From Metridium senile (Eukaryota > Cnidaria > Anthozoa > Actiniaria > Metridiidae), in NCBI GenBank assembly GCA_949775045.1, contig OX459102.1, positions 16,245,660 to 16,309,659 of the forward strand: DNA of 64,000 nt, read 5' to 3'. A program made the position numbers and the translations under genes. The stretch's first letter is position 1. The number at the start of each line of letters is the position of its first letter. Of this stretch, positions 1 to 12,272 are shown one piece after another. The notes under the pieces were generated by a model. That model worked only from the letters and a program-made list of their open reading frames with translations, was not told where the DNA came from and searched no databases.

Positions 1-933
1 TTTGCTATGTCACCATACAGAACTTTCTGACAGTTTAAAATAACTTATTATGAATAGTTTTTTCCCAAAAATATTATCTCATTAGTTTTGACTGACAAAT
101 GTAGATAAACAATTTTAGAACCATGTCATACAGATATTCAAATGAGTTTGCATGATATTGAAACTGTAATGATGGTGACTGTTTGTCTATATTAGGTGTA
201 ATTTACAGTCAAATATACTAAGAGATTTCCTGCTGGAAACATAATATCAAATGACATCTTGTCAAAAAGCATTTTTAACATTGATTTGATGAAAAATGTC
301 ATATAAAATAGGGAAATAGGAATGGAAATAAGAGTTGGAATATGAGAAATGGAAAATACAAAATTGAATAACAAATTAGAATAAGATTGATTAAGAATAT
401 AGGAATATAAAAAAGGGATTTACATATGAAAGTAGTCATTGAAAAGTGGAAATAGAAATAAGAAAATGGAAACATGAATGGAAGATGGGAATATAAAAAT
501 ACAAAATTGAAAAAATGAAAATAGAAAAGTGAGAAAAGAAATATCAAAACAGAGAAGTTATCAAAAGGAAAAATTATAATATATAAGAGAGACCAATATT
601 TTTTACAGACACATAATATCATTGTTTGAAGCGTTAACTATATAAAAAATTGTTTAGACTACATGTATGACTAAATTTAGAAACAGAAGAATAATCAAAA
701 TAATATTATAATTAATTCCTAAAGTCTGTTTTAATAATATTAATATGACAATACTTTCAATATCAAATCAAAAAGTAAACATTGTAGCATAAGTTATGTT
801 TGAAAGTTAAAAAATATCATTTATATAAACAACAAAATTTAATCCATTGAGGATAGGTGGGTTGCAAATATAATAACTATTTTGAAGCAACATGAATATA
901 GAACATATGTTTCCTACTATATATCAAAATTAC
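1..933. other. MON2-like intron 2 sequence, no exon recognised
   Basis: This very AT-rich stretch lies downstream, in minus-strand gene order, of the second MON2-like coding exon. I searched the minus strand for the next expected MON2 exon and found none, so this is probably intron that continues beyond the window. The short open frames at 192-374 and 299-622 (minus) are low-complexity Phe/Ile/Leu translations of A-rich DNA and are not supported as genes. Confidence 0.5.
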
Positions 934-1336
934 CAGTAGTTAGTGGCTGATTTCTAGCGGAAAGCGTCTTTAGCCTTTGGATGCCAGCTTCAGCTGCCTG
1001 TAAAATCAAACAAACAAGAAATCGTTAGATTCTATCAACCTCAGGACACTAATCTAAAGATGTGTTCAAATTATAATCGCTCACTACATCTGGAAAGGTT
1101 CTGGAAAATTAAGTGGGAGGTTTGCAAAATCAAGAGAAAAAAGGTAACAAAGAACGACTGTTTAATATCAATAGATATCTAGTAATATTGTAGAACTATT
1201 ATAGATTATTGTACTTTGGATTACAAACCTCTTTGACTGGTTGGAATTTTCTTTTCGTTTCGTTCGACAAGGCCTTGAGGTCCGAGTGCACAAAGTCGAT
1301 GAACTTTTTTTTCTTGTCATCTCCTCGCCGAGACAT
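934..1336 (-). CDS. MON2: MON2-like protein, N-terminal two exons (partial)
   Basis: Exons are 1336-1229 and 997-934, joined in phase 0 across an intron with donor gtttgt and acceptor ttttacag. The second exon ends in phase 1 at donor gtaatt, and the gene continues off the left edge. Exon 1 encodes 36 residues starting at the ATG at 1336-1334 (MSRRGDDKKKK...), and exon 2 adds 21 more. The spliced peptide includes DLKALSNETKRKF, then QPVKEAAEAGIQRLKT, then LSARN. This matches the start of animal MON2, which I recall as SDLRALSLECKKKF, then [21 protein letters not shown]. MON2 is a large Golgi/endosome peripheral protein related to the Sec7 Arf-GEFs and works in endosome-to-Golgi traffic with DOPEY proteins. 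The exon junction falls exactly after VKE. Only about 57 of more than 1,600 expected residues are visible. The assignment rests on remembered family sequence. Confidence 0.85.
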
Positions 1337-1470
1337 TTTCCACGATTATAATTGAACTAGAATATAGACTGTTGACTGGTGATTATCATAGTGTACTGCG
1401 ATTGTTGGTTTTTGGTTTTCTTGATAAAATGATAATATGTTTTTGTGATCCTTTCATGTGTTTTGATTAT

Positions 1471-1490
1471 CACGATTGGCCGCCATCTTG
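1471..1490 (-). promoter_or_regulatory. YY1 + CCAAT promoter motif of the MON2-like gene
   Basis: On the minus strand this reads CAAGATGGCGGCCAATCGTG. It is a perfect YY1 core (AAGATGGCGGC) fused to a CCAAT box, about 140 bp upstream of the MON2-like ATG. YY1 sites with this core are typical near the start sites of housekeeping genes, which fits MON2. Promoter function is inferred from motif and position. Confidence 0.55.
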
Positions 1491-1632
1491 AAAAGCTGAT
1501 GTGGCTCGGCCTAGGTCTCTAAATGAACCTCGGCCAAAAATTTAGAATGAAGCCTGGATCAATGGAAATTCAATCTTGCGCCATTTTTTCATTCTAGTAT
1601 TCATTTGTTCAAATGAGTGAATCATTATTCGT

Positions 1633-1855
1633 AAGGGACAGACCATTTAATATTGGGGGGGGGGGGGGGGGGGGGGGAGGGGGTTAAATCCCCCCAAAAA
1701 TATCGAGCAAGCTCTACAACCCAACCTAAAAAAAAATTCGTGCAACGTCATACAGCAAAAAAAATATCCTGCCACACTGAAGGGCGAAAAACGCTGAAAA
1801 TCTACGCTGAAAATCTACCCACCTCCCCTACAAAAGTCAAATGGTCCGTCCCTAA
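1633..1855. mobile_element. MITE with poly-G arm
   Basis: The ends are inverted repeats: AGGGACAGACCATTT at 1634-1648 and AAATGGTCCGTCCCT at 1839-1853. Just inside the left end is a run of about 23 G, and further in is a C-rich block. No transposase frame is present; the 70-codon ORF across it begins in the poly-G tract. It is a short non-autonomous DNA element. Confidence 0.6.
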
Positions 1856-2219
1856 AGTTGATTAGTTTATATCCCCACCCCTCCCCCTCTAGATTAAGCC
1901 AGCTGCTTTCCTCCGTTTGTACGTGTGAGTAGCGCGATCAAGCGCAAAAGTTTAATCGTAATAATAATTCAATTCTAGCTTGCTGTGCGATCAAGTACAA
2001 TCATCTGAGATCATATACATGTCAAAAATCGATAAAATTTGACAAATTAGAACATCATTTTTAAAACAAGCGTTTTGCTAAATTGGACTTCCTGTAAAAA
2101 CATTGAAATGAATAAAAAAAATCCTAATAATAATAAATGAAAATCGATATCAAACTCTATCGATTTTTAGCGCGGATTGACTACGTCAGGGTTGTACGAT
2201 CCACTGCGATAATATGTTA

Positions 2220-2790
2220 ACGTGTACAATTCAATGCAATCATATCAGAATAGCAGCCTTTTCCATTACGATTCAGTGCGATCGTTTGCGATTGTATTTG
2301 AGTACGACAGACCACGTATAGCACCACGTACATTACATTTCTATATTGCGATCGTTTGCGATCATATCAAACCGGCAGCCTTTTCCAGTGCGATTCATTG
2401 TGATCGTTTGCGATTGTATTTGAGCCCAACAGCAAGCCTACTCCGAGTCATAAGTTCGATTGCCCTAAATCGCCTAAAATCGCCTAAACTTACGGCGATT
2501 TTAGGACCCGGAGTAGGCCTAACTGCCTTTTAATGATAAGCATTACATTCCTATATTGGGATCGTTTGCGGTCGTATGTAAACTCATCAGCCTCTTGCAG
2601 TTGCTGTGCGATATCTAATGCGATCAGATGCGATCGTGAGCGATAATACTGTAAACGAGCCCTCTCCCCGACCTTTGTGCGATTCACTGCGATCGATTGC
2701 GATCGTGAGCGATCACATTTCAACGAGCTCTATCTTCCCTTGTGCGATTCAGTGCGATCGATTGCGATCATATATGAACCACCACACTAA
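2220..2790. repeat. Degenerate GCGATCGTTTGCGATC-rich tandem repeat
   Basis: A motif close to gtgcgattcagtgcgatcg followed by tttgcgatcgtattt recurs about six times with irregular spacing of roughly 60-150 bp. The block is much richer in GATC and CGATCG than its surroundings. ORFs on both strands here are by-products of the repeat. Confidence 0.6.
2434..2520. repeat. Imperfect palindrome inside the GATCG repeat
   Basis: Left end aagcctactccg (2434-2445) pairs with cggagtaggcct (2509-2520). The interior stem pairs taaaatcgcctaaac with the reverse-complementary tacggcgattttagg. It looks like a small foldback insertion. Confidence 0.5.
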
Positions 2791-3000
2791 TAGTAGTAGG
2801 CAGTAGTAGGCATAACAGCAGAATCGCTTGACAGGTATGCATTTCCGGTTGTTCGACTTCGCCGAGCATTTATTTTTAGAGTCAGCATAATATCACTTCG
2901 TGACTCACCATTGCGTGACAACTGTTTATCTTGCCATTCGAATGATGGAAAATTGGATTATAGAAGCAGAATTGTAGCAATAGACCAGTTTCATATTATC

Positions 3001-3170
3001 TAGCACCGCTGTACTATTTGACAAAAGGCGCATTTGCACAGGGATAGCCTCAATTCCGAGTAAATTTAAATGTGTTTTCTATTGTTAAGCGATAACATTT
3101 TTTCGGGCGTTGCTTGGTAGTTGTGAATATTTTGAAAACACATTTGTCAAATAGTACAGCGACTCTGATA
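3001..3170. mobile_element. Foldback MITE, first copy (second at 56.5 kb)
   Basis: Terminal inverted repeats CCGCTGTACTATTTGACAAA and TTTGTCAAATAGTACAGCG enclose a spacer containing ggcgcatttgcacagggat. The same spacer and similar ends recur at 56466-56655 inside a choline dehydrogenase intron. There is no coding capacity. Confidence 0.6.
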
Positions 3171-3739
3171 GATAACGTTAACCTGGAGTATTGTGGAAGT
3201 ATAGAGGTGTATTTAGTGTAATTATCTCCATATTATGGACCTCTTATGACCTGGAAGTTCTACTCAGTTGCCACGGGTATGTCTACGGGTCTGGCCGTCA
3301 CAACACCGTTAATTTTAGTCACATCTCAGTTATATAATACTGAAGGAAAACAAGGACTGAGAAAAAGAGGGAAATGGTGGAATAGAAAGGAAAGAAAATT
3401 AGGAAAGAAAAGCATGGAAAAGAAAAAGAAGGGACAGAAAAAAGGAAGGGAAAATTAGAAATAAAAGGACAAGAAAGGAAAAGAAAGAAAATTAATTATC
3501 TCCTTCCTCAACCTAATAAGCGCAAATTACAATCCTGAATTGTTGCACTCCAGAAAGCTTATGTTCCTAGCTGATGCTTCACCGTGTAAGTGAAATAACA
3601 ATTATTTCTAGACCTGATTAGCTCCACGTTTACAATCCGTTCGTTGCACTCCAGTAGTTTGTGTTCCTGACGCTTTACAGTAAAAACACTTCTACATGAT
3701 CAGATCATCAAACACAGCCGAAAATAGATAATATTCTAA

Positions 3740-4380
3740 CTGGACTGTCTTCCTGTTTGTATGCATGGGTCTGTACGCCACATGAAGGTCATTTATCTAA
3801 TTGACCCAATTTTGATATCTGAGACGCGATATTAAGGTGCATTTCGTCGCCTTTTGTACACAAATTCTATTGGAATATTATCACACGGCTGAACAGTCTG
3901 GACTGGACTGGACTGGACTGTCTTCCTGTCCGTATGCATGGGCCTGTATGCCACAGGAAGGTCACTTTTACGGATATCATAATCTAATTGACCCAATTTT
4001 GATAAAGACGCGATATCAAGGTGTATTTCGTACACATATACACATTCTATTGGTATAATATCACACGACTGAGCGGTCTGGACTGGACTGGACTGTCTTC
4101 CTGTCCGTATTCATGTGTCTGTACGCCACAGGAAGGTCACTATTACGGATATCATAATCTAATTGACCCTTTTTGGTAATAGACGATATTAAGGTACACT
4201 TCGTCGCCTTTTGTACATAAATTCTATTGGAATACTATGACAGGACGTAGGAGTAAAAAACATCCTGCTAATTTCTTCTCCTATCATAATCTAATTCTAA
4301 CCCCATTTTGATATATATTTTGATATTAATGTGGTTTTTTTGTACACAAATTCTATTGGAAAATTATCTCAGAACCGGAG
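3740..4380. repeat. Tandem repeat, ~175-bp unit, 3-4 copies
   Basis: Each unit contains ctggactggactgtcttcct, then a 'ccacaggaaggtca' block, then 'taattgaccca', then 'acaaattctattggaat'. Copies start near 3740, 3905 and 4083, with a decayed fourth near 4235. Small ORFs on both strands arise from the unit and are not genes. Confidence 0.65.
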
Positions 4381-7214
4381 AGTCAAAAATATTCTGCACT
4401 CATGAACAGTTTACAATCTTCCATTTCTTTACTGATATCTTAAAATGAGAACAACTCATCATTATTTTATAATAATTATGGTATTTTCGCTATCACAGGA
4501 GATTCTAAGATCTCTTATTCAATTTGAAGTAATTTGCCATTGTCAGACTTGTCAGTATACATTTCTTCTGCCTGGTATCCCATCGATCAACCTGCGCAGG
4601 AAATCCTGTGGATTGGGAAGACACGATATTTCTTTCAGGATCCAGACCTTGCTTGATATTTTTTTAGGGATTTAATCAACCCCCCCCCCCTCCCCTCCAA
4701 CAACTACCCCACCCACTCCTCCCTGGCAACAAATATCTGATGATGATTGGTTAATTAATACCAATCATCATCAGATAAATCGAAGTGAAATTTCTTTTTA
4801 CAGAAAATAAAATAATAATCCCTCTTTTTCAATAATTTCGTCCGTTGACGTTTATCGAAATTGGATTGTAACGTGGTTTCCAAAAAAGGCTATCGAAAAT
4901 AAAATAAATAAATAATATGAAATACATAAATAATGATGTCAAATTGTAAATATTAATGTTATTATTTTTAGATGATATTTCTATTTCTGATTAGTTATAC
5001 TTCCTGTTGCAGACCGGCGTCACTAGGGATGTAAACAGTCAGATATAAACCAACCAACACACTGTTTATCGATTTATCATGACGTCACTGTTTATCGATC
5101 TACCATGATCGACAACATGATGAGTTTGTTTAAGGATGTCCCAGTTAAACCGTCAAATATGGTTCGAACGAAATAGCAACAGGAGCGCAATTTTTCTCTG
5201 CTATTACTGTTTATGGATCTACCATGCAACATGATAGTTTACTCTGAGCCGGTTTATTTTTTTTTTTACTCTGTACCAGTTAAACCGTCAAACTTGACAT
5301 GCATGGGTTAAATGAAATAGCAACCGCTAGGAGCGCAATGTTCGATTAATAAGATTAATCAGGGGGGTTCATAGGGCTCATTTTTCTTTGTCTTGAATAG
5401 GGAATGGGATGGAAAAATGAATGAATGAACGATAAAAAGAGCAATCAGTTATATGAATCAATAAATCAACTATCAAATAATAAGTCAATCAATCGAACGA
5501 TCAATCGAACGAGCGAACGATCAATCAATCGAACGTTTAATCAATGGACAAATGAATAAACTGCGGATCAGATAACAAATCGTTATAAGTTCAACATATC
5601 AATTAACTTCAATTGTTCCAATTGATAAGGTTTCCAACAGTAGGAAAAAAGGTTTCCAACAGTAGATCACATATCGCCTAAGGCATGGAAAGTACTATAC
5701 GCTTTTCTGCTCGCCAGTACAATTTCAGGATGTGCATGTCGTGTTATTATTATTTTGTGTTAATACCGCGTGGGCAGACAGCTTGCTCAAGAAACGGGAA
5801 CTATAATTATTTGAAAGCCTTATAAAGAACCGGATCATCTAATCGGCCAGTTCCTTGAAACGTTATAGCTGCAAAACATTTAGAGAACTATAACGGTCGC
5901 TGTGCAATTAACCCATTGAAATCATAGACATAAATGTAGAGGGGGGAGGGGAGGGTATTTTTAAAAGGGAAATTACCCCAGAAATCGCTTCAATATCTAC
6001 ATATCAATGTGTGTATAGTCTTTAGTTCTGTATTAGATGAAAAATCGCTAAATTGATTGCTATATAAGTTACAATTGCTTGTTTTATAAGTCAAGAGCTG
6101 CTCAAGAGTGTGGGTCTCCTGTGGTATTACTGAAGCACTTGCATGTCAACTGTGTGGCTGCATTGTGCACCATTGTACAGCGCATTTGGGACGATGCAGA
6201 AAGTTCTTTCTAAGCGCATTTACTACATATCAACTAACCCACATCATACTATACCAACCCCTTGTAATAGTAAGCCACGTGGCTGCAGTGTGTGCCTTGT
6301 AACGTCAATATATGTAGGTTTTTTAATTTAAAACAGAGCGCATCGAGAAGGCCATGAAATGTCTTCAAAAAAACCCTTCATAATAGTAACATTCTGCATT
6401 GTTTTGTGATCAAAGTATCAGTTTCTAATCCAGAAAAAATCCCAGCAATTTATGCTACATCCACAACAGGTTGTAAAAGATTACAATGAACCGGAAGTTA
6501 TGTGATGTTTGTGTACATCGATCGATGAATACTTCCATAACCAAAACATTTATACCAGAAGACTCAGTTGGAACTAAACTCTAAGGGGATTTTATGGGAA
6601 TTCAACTGATAGAATCCCCACAACATATAGGAACTTGAAACTGAAGTATAATCGGTATTTGTGAATTAGATTGTCTTCGTAAAGGATATATATATATTTT
6701 TAAATTGGTCATTTTTAAAGTTAGACTTCTAAATAAAACAAGATCTTCCAAATCAATAAAAAACCCTGCACGCTTCGAATGGGAAACTGAAATACATGTG
6801 ATCTGTGATAAGTACTGTATTCTCTTTGAAAACGCTTTTATTGTTTGAGATATTTTTTCATTTCGAATCATAGTCGAAATTTTCTTACAATTTTCTTCGA
6901 GAGAGTTCAAGAAAACGATATAAAAGTTGACAAAAATTCTAATTCCTATAATGAGGGTTGCATAAAAGTTTTAACGAAACGTGTTAAATCTATTTACATA
7001 GATGAAATGCATTAAAAATGGCACGCGAACTGGCAAAGCAGGAGGAGGGAAAATTATCTCGCATTTTAAATGTTCTTCGCCGATCGATGAATATCTCAAC
7101 AATTAAAATTGCTATTAAAACGGCGTTTACTCTTAAGCGATCGTGATCTAAATACCACCGTTATATTTTTTTAATTGACAAACTGATAAACTTGTATTTA
7201 TTTCTTAGATATGA
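4381..7214. other. Intergenic, no gene recognised
   Basis: The stretch is repeat-rich. Near 4737-4777 a short inverted repeat pairs tatctgatgatgattggtta with its complement. A diverged tandem duplication of about 160 bp lies at 5060-5340, each copy with ccagttaaaccgtcaaa and gcaac...aggagcgcaat. A degenerate (CGAA/TCAA)n stretch occupies 5400-5560. Candidate ORFs of 102 aa or less match nothing I know and have no splice or promoter context. Confidence 0.5.
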
Positions 7215-7418
7215 TCGACCGGAAGTATTTGCACATGTCGTGACTCACTGTTGTTACTTCCTTTGGATGGCATACAACTTCCGCTGACCGTCTAGTAATG
7301 CTTCACTGACATTTTGGACAGGAAGTCCTAAAGGAGGTTCATATAAGAAATCAATAATCAAATGAGTAGCATTTAGTCCAAGCTGTTGAGCAGAAAAGAG
7401 CAAGGAACTTTTAATTAG
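7215..7418 (+). promoter_or_regulatory. Candidate promoter and 5' UTR exon of ETS-A
   Basis: A cluster of GGAA/TTCC core sites includes a consensus ETS site ACCGGAAGT near 7219, acttcc near 7256, acttccgc near 7278 and caggaagtcc near 7321. A good donor follows at 7418/7419 (ttaattag|gtaagag), which could end a non-coding first exon spliced towards the ETS-A coding exon at 9677. The sites suggest that ETS-family proteins act on this gene. The promoter and the exon are both inferred. Confidence 0.3.
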
Positions 7419-8099
7419 GTAAGAGAACTCCATTAACCTAAAGTGTTTTCATTGAAATATCTCAAATGTTTCCTACGTAGGCTCTTGTCAAATTATCTTT
7501 TTCTATCTTTTTCATTTTAGTTTCTTATTTTTAATATTAGATATTACAAAAATCAATCAATTTAGAAGAGTTACAATTTTGTAGAAAATGTATTAACTTT
7601 TATGCCATCGAACAATGTTGCAATATTATGCTATTCTTGTTCCAAGAAAACTCGAAATATTATTCTATACACTAGCTTTCCGTAAAAACAAACGAAAGTA
7701 ACAGCTATATGTTTGAAAGCTATCCTATAAGCTAGGGTTTTCCCAAAAGTATAGAAATTTACTCAAATTTACCCAAGGAACAATTATACAAAATAATTAC
7801 ACTGATGCATTTTGCTTTTTATGAATATAACAACATCTAGATATTTCTGTAGTCAAAATATAAAAATGTTTGTGGTATATTATATATTTATTGTTTTATC
7901 TAAAAATTAGCTAATTAGTTCGTTGATAAAATATCAGCCTTTTAGTAATGGTAGTTTTTACTTCCTATAGCTGGCAGGGCCTGTGCAATTACGAATTAAC
8001 ACAAACTCCTACAGTTTATCTTGTTCTTGAAATAAAATGAGCCTCTCCAGAACTCGATCCCAATTTATTTATATCATTAATATTGACTCTCAAACATTT

Positions 8100-9119
8100 T
8101 AGACTTCCTTTTTTAGATACAATTTTCAACATTTACACTCGACGAAACATACTTGACAAAATAAAATTTTCAACATCTTTTTAGTCTGCATCATTTTGCT
8201 TTTTTAGATCGTTTGTTTTTTAGTGTTTCTTTCTTTCTTTCTTTCTGTTTTGCTTTGCTTTTCTTTCTTTTAAAAATGTTAAGATCTGTTAGGTCTTATC
8301 AATAAGTCGCAAACCTAGTTTTTTTTAACTGTTTAAAAACAGTGTTTTATCATTTTGACAATTATAGACCAAATGAAAAACCTTTTTTTGTGTGATACTT
8401 TAATTCAAAAGAACATATTGTTTTACAAAATGTACCTCTTCTAACCATACTTCCTCATATTTACGCTTTATGAAAAATTAAACACATCTTTATATCACGT
8501 TTTGTGTTTGAATATAGTATAAAAAGCATACTGAGGAAATGGTATTCCCTTCTATAAACTTCCTTCTATATTCCTGTAATTTTTAATCACTATTCGTAAC
8601 CACATGCACACAATTACAATGACAAATGAGAAAATAGAAAAATGCCGTAGGTAATCTAAATTTTAAAAACTAAGAAGAAGCATTTAATAATGAACAAATT
8701 ATTTTTATTTTTCGGGTTTGTCAACTATTTTTGGCGAAATAAAGTAATTTTAGAATTTACGTTGCTTTAGTGTGCATGTATCTCAAAGAAACAATGACTG
8801 ATCGTGTCTTAACTTCCAAAAAAACTCATTGAAATACGATTCTCGATCGACAGCTCATTTTAATCAAGTTTTCTTCAAGACACGTCCTGTATTTATCCAG
8901 TGCTCTAATTACACCAGTAACTACATTAATTGGGCTTTCATTAAATGAGAAAAGGAAAGGAAAGGGAAGCATATAAGTACATGTTATTTGGATACCTGTG
9001 AAACATGTATGAATAGCGAAAAAACATCTCATTTGGACGTGTACACTTCCTTAACTTCCGCCACATGACCAAACAAGCTCTTGACTCAAGCGTCTGTCAA
9101 AAAGAAATTATGTCGTAAT
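8100..9119. other. Candidate ETS-A 5' intron, nothing coding seen
   Basis: AT-rich DNA with a short (TTTC)n tract near 8225-8275. Two further acttcc cores, one of them acttccg, lie at 9046-9062. No exon is recognisable. It would be a 5' UTR intron of ETS-A if the donor at 7419 is real. Confidence 0.35.
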
Positions 9120-9625
9120 TGGAACATTGTTCTCATCAGGCAAATCGAACGAATGATAAGAGAAAGAAGCAGATCGAATACATGATCATAGTTGGCGAAT
9201 GAATGATCAGAGTATCAGAAGGATAGAATCATATAGTTAAGAAATCGAATAAATGATCAGGGCAATCGAACGAATGATGAGAAATCGAACTAATGATCTT
9301 AAAAGTCAGTAAATGATCAGAATGAAAGACCACATGATCAGAAATTGAAGAAATTATCAGAATGAAATACCACTGGACAAAGATCGAAAAATGATCAAAG
9401 ATCGAACAAAGGATTCAATTAAGCAATGAAATAATCACAGAAATCGAACACTTGATCAGCATGGATCAATCGAACAGACGAATAAAAGAAACTGTAAATG
9501 GTCACGGAAATCGAAAAATTGACCAAAGCAAACAAATAATTAAAATGATCACAGAAATCGAATAAATGATTAAAAAGAACGCGTTGTTATAGTTCACTGA
9601 GCGAATAAATGATCAAGGAAATTTA
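9120..9625. repeat. Degenerate AAATCGAACGAATGATCAG tandem repeat
   Basis: About 20 irregular copies of a ~20-25 bp unit close to aaatcgaa(c)gaatgatcag lie just upstream of the ETS-A start codon. It resembles the (GAAC/GAAT)n block at 27.0-27.5 kb in composition. It has no coding capacity. Confidence 0.65.
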
Positions 9626-9676
9626 CACCATTCTGTCTTCTCTTTCTCAGAAACCTGGAATACCAATCAAGTCGTT

Positions 9677-12031
9677 ATGTCAGTAGGTAAGAGCACAGCA
9701 CGTTTTTGTTATCTTCACTTGCAGTTCATCTCGTTAATTCTTCGCTAATTTACCGAATAGTGTTGGGTGGGCGACCTGGGAGATAAGAGTTTTTATATTA
9801 GATCATCCAGTCTCCAATAACGTGATTTCATATTGCGTGTTCTAAGTATAATTTTAGTGATGAATCAGTTGTTTGTAATCCACTTTTTGTTTCCTAGCGT
9901 TTTCCTGTTGGTTATCTTCTTGATGTCTTGATCGGTTTTTATCGTTGCACTTGTTTTTGATCTCTCTTGAGTTTAGTCTGTCTGTCTAGCAGTGTTAATG
10001 GTTGTTTTAAACTTGCTCTCTGTGTCTGTATACACTGGGTAATGGCTATCTTATTTGTCTGACTACTAAATCTCTTTACATATTATTTATTAGTACTTGT
10101 TCTCATACTTCTTCAGTCAGCATCATTACTCATCATGATTATTATCATCATCATCATCACTGATCATCATCATTATCATTGTCATGACTATCATCATCAT
10201 GACTATTAGCATCAACATCATTATTATCATATATCATATCATATTATCATCATCGCCATCATCATCATCCGACCGCTATAATCATGATATAACTACCATC
10301 ATCATTACAATACCATCGAATATAACAATTTTATCATCATCATCATTATCATTATCATCACTCCTATCACAACCATCATCATTATCCGTTACCATTGTAA
10401 GAATATATTATCGATATCATTTCATAGCTTTCCCTAACAAACCTTTTTTCATACAATCAGAACGAAGACGTCATTCCAAATCCTCAGTTCATTTGTGGGA
10501 GTTTCTTCTCGATCTGTTGTCCGACGAAAACTGTTCATCTTTGATCACGTGGACTGACAGAGAAGAAGGAGAATTCAAGCTCAAGAATCAAGAAGAAGTA
10601 GCAAAGAGATGGGGAAATCTAAAGAGAAGACCTGGAATGAATTACGACAAGTTAAGCCGTGCCTTAAGATATTATTATCAGAAGGATATCATTAAAAAGG
10701 TGATTAGAAAAAGAGAGTCACTAACTTATAACTACAGAAATAGAGACTGAGGCACTAACTTATATACTGAAAAAGAGAGGCACTAACTTATAACTACAGA
10801 AAAAGAGACTGAGGCACTAACTTATATACTGAAAAAGAGAGTCACTAACTTATAACTACAGAAAAAGGGACTGAGGCACTAACTTATATACTGAAAAAGA
10901 GAGTCACTAACTTATAACTACAGAAAAAGGGACTGAGGCACTAACTTATATACTGAAAAAGAGAGTCACTAACTTATAACTACAGAAATAGAGACTGAGG
11001 CACTAACTCATATACTGAAAAAGAGAAGCACTAACTTATAACTACAGAAATAGAGACTGAGGCACTAACTTATATACTGAAAAAGAGAGTCACTAACTTA
11101 TAACTACAGAAAAGGGGACTGAGGCACTAACTTATATACTGAAAAAGAGAGGCACTATCTTCATCGAAAACGAGACTACGTGTTATCTACTGACATTTTG
11201 GGCCTTCTTTCTTTGTTTGAGTAAAATAGAACTACATACATACATACACCAAATCGAAATATTGTGATAAATGAATAACTATATTCTTCCTGACTGGCTG
11301 TCCGCTCATTTATGTGAAAACTTCATTGTACGTGTTCCAACATGAGCACAAAGCCAGCCAGTCATGATCAAGAACAATAGGATGTAGCAATATTTTGATT
11401 TGTCACTGCAGTAACAAAAATAACATGCACTGCATGAAATTCTTTCTCAGTGTAAAACGGTAATTTATACACCGTGTAAAAAGTGTTTGAACTTACTGAC
11501 GTTTCGCATCGACGTTAATCCATCTGAGTATTGATTGCTTTGATAGTTAATATATTTTTATCAGTTACAACTAATATTTGTTCGCCCACATTTTAAATAG
11601 AGAATATAATTAACGAATATGCATAAAACAAAAAAATGCATATGTTAATTTTGCTCTTTTCTCATATTGTTGTTTCATCTGTACAGGTAAATGGTCAACG
11701 GCTTGCTTACAAGTTTGTCAATCTACCTTCAGCAGACAAACCAGTAAAAAACGAGAGAACGCCATCACCGTCCAGTCAAAGTGACGTCACAGTCAAAGAG
11801 AATGAAATAGTATCATACACCTGCACAACACCCAGATCACCAAGTTCGTTTTGTACCGTGAGGCCTAGTACCCAGTTTAGCTATCCATTGTATTCAACAG
11901 TATCTAAAACAAACATGGGACTACAGCTGGTCCAGTCTCCACTCTGCATCGACCAGAATGGTCACGTGACCTACTCGGCGTTTCAGTACGTCATACCTTA
12001 TCCACTCTCGTCTGTCTGTCCATGCAATTGA
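9677..12031 (+). CDS. ETS-domain transcription factor ETS-A (3 coding exons)
   Basis: Exons are 9677-9686, 10461-10699 and 11687-12031, giving 594 nt and 197 aa. Exon 1 carries only ATG TCA GTA G before donor gtaaga (phase 1). Exon 2 completes the codon after acceptor atacaatcag and encodes most of the ETS winged helix-turn-helix (residues ~12-83), with [13 protein letters not shown] (helix 1), [15 protein letters not shown], and recognition helix [16 protein letters not shown] including the two DNA-contacting Arg and the YYY run. Exon 3 (phase 0, acceptor gtacag) completes the domain with GQRLAYKF and adds a ~100-residue Ser/Thr/Pro-rich tail ending SSVCPCN. No PNT domain is present. The domain most resembles ELK/ELF-type ETS proteins. 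It is expected to bind GGAA sites in the nucleus. The coding exon 1 is inferred from frame and splice consensus only. AATAAA follows at 12273. Confidence 0.8.
10125..10390. repeat. (CAT)n/(ATT)n microsatellite in ETS-A intron 1
   Basis: An interrupted tcatcatcat/attatcatc tract lies 70 bp upstream of the ETS-A exon 2 acceptor. It is open in the exon 2 frame from 10184, which produces an artificial Ile/Ser-rich N-terminal extension that should not be annotated. Confidence 0.85.
10705..11165. repeat. ~61-bp minisatellite starting at the ETS-A exon 2 donor
   Basis: Seven to eight copies of a unit of about 61 bp, itself two related halves: aaaaagagagtcactaactt, then 'ataactacagaaa', then 'tagagactgaggcactaact'. 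The first copy starts within a few bases of the splice donor gtgatt at 10700. High identity among copies indicates recent expansion. Confidence 0.85.
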
Positions 12032-12255
12032 ATGTACATTTTACTTCCGTCTGTCTGTCCATGGGATTGAATGTACATTTTACTTCCGTCTGTCTGTCCA
12101 TGGGATTGAATGTGCGAATTACTGCTGACTGTGTGTCAGTTGATTATTCACTTCCGTTTGAGGTCTGTTCGGATGCATTCTACTTCCGCCTTTGAATGAC
12201 ACTGGTCTACATTCCACTTCCGTCTGTCTGTCTGTGTGGCTGGACTTCCGTCCGT
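12005..12255. repeat. Short tandem repeat spanning the ETS-A stop codon
   Basis: Units of about 46 bp containing cttccgtctgtctgtccatg and ggattgaatgtacatttta repeat two to three times from within the last ETS-A codons into the 3' UTR, then decay into cttccgtctg-type fragments. Each carries an ACTTCCG core. The final residues of ETS-A (VCPCN) are encoded by the first unit. Confidence 0.6.
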
Positions 12256-12272
12256 CTGTTCATCATTTTAGA

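Noticed and set aside
1653..1865. 70-codon ORF starting in a poly-G run
   Set aside because: It lies wholly inside a MITE; the Gly run is the homopolymer.
6602..6910. 102-codon minus-strand ORF
   Set aside because: No recognisable domain, no neighbouring exon or promoter, and composition like the AT-rich background.
10184..10460. Ile/Ser-rich N-terminal extension of ETS-A in one ORF
   Set aside because: It is the translation of a CAT/ATT microsatellite in intron 1. A proper acceptor at 10460 and a matching short first exon explain the gene better.
10705..11165. CRISPR-like regular repeat array
   Set aside because: Units are contiguous without unique spacers and lie in an animal intron; it is a minisatellite.
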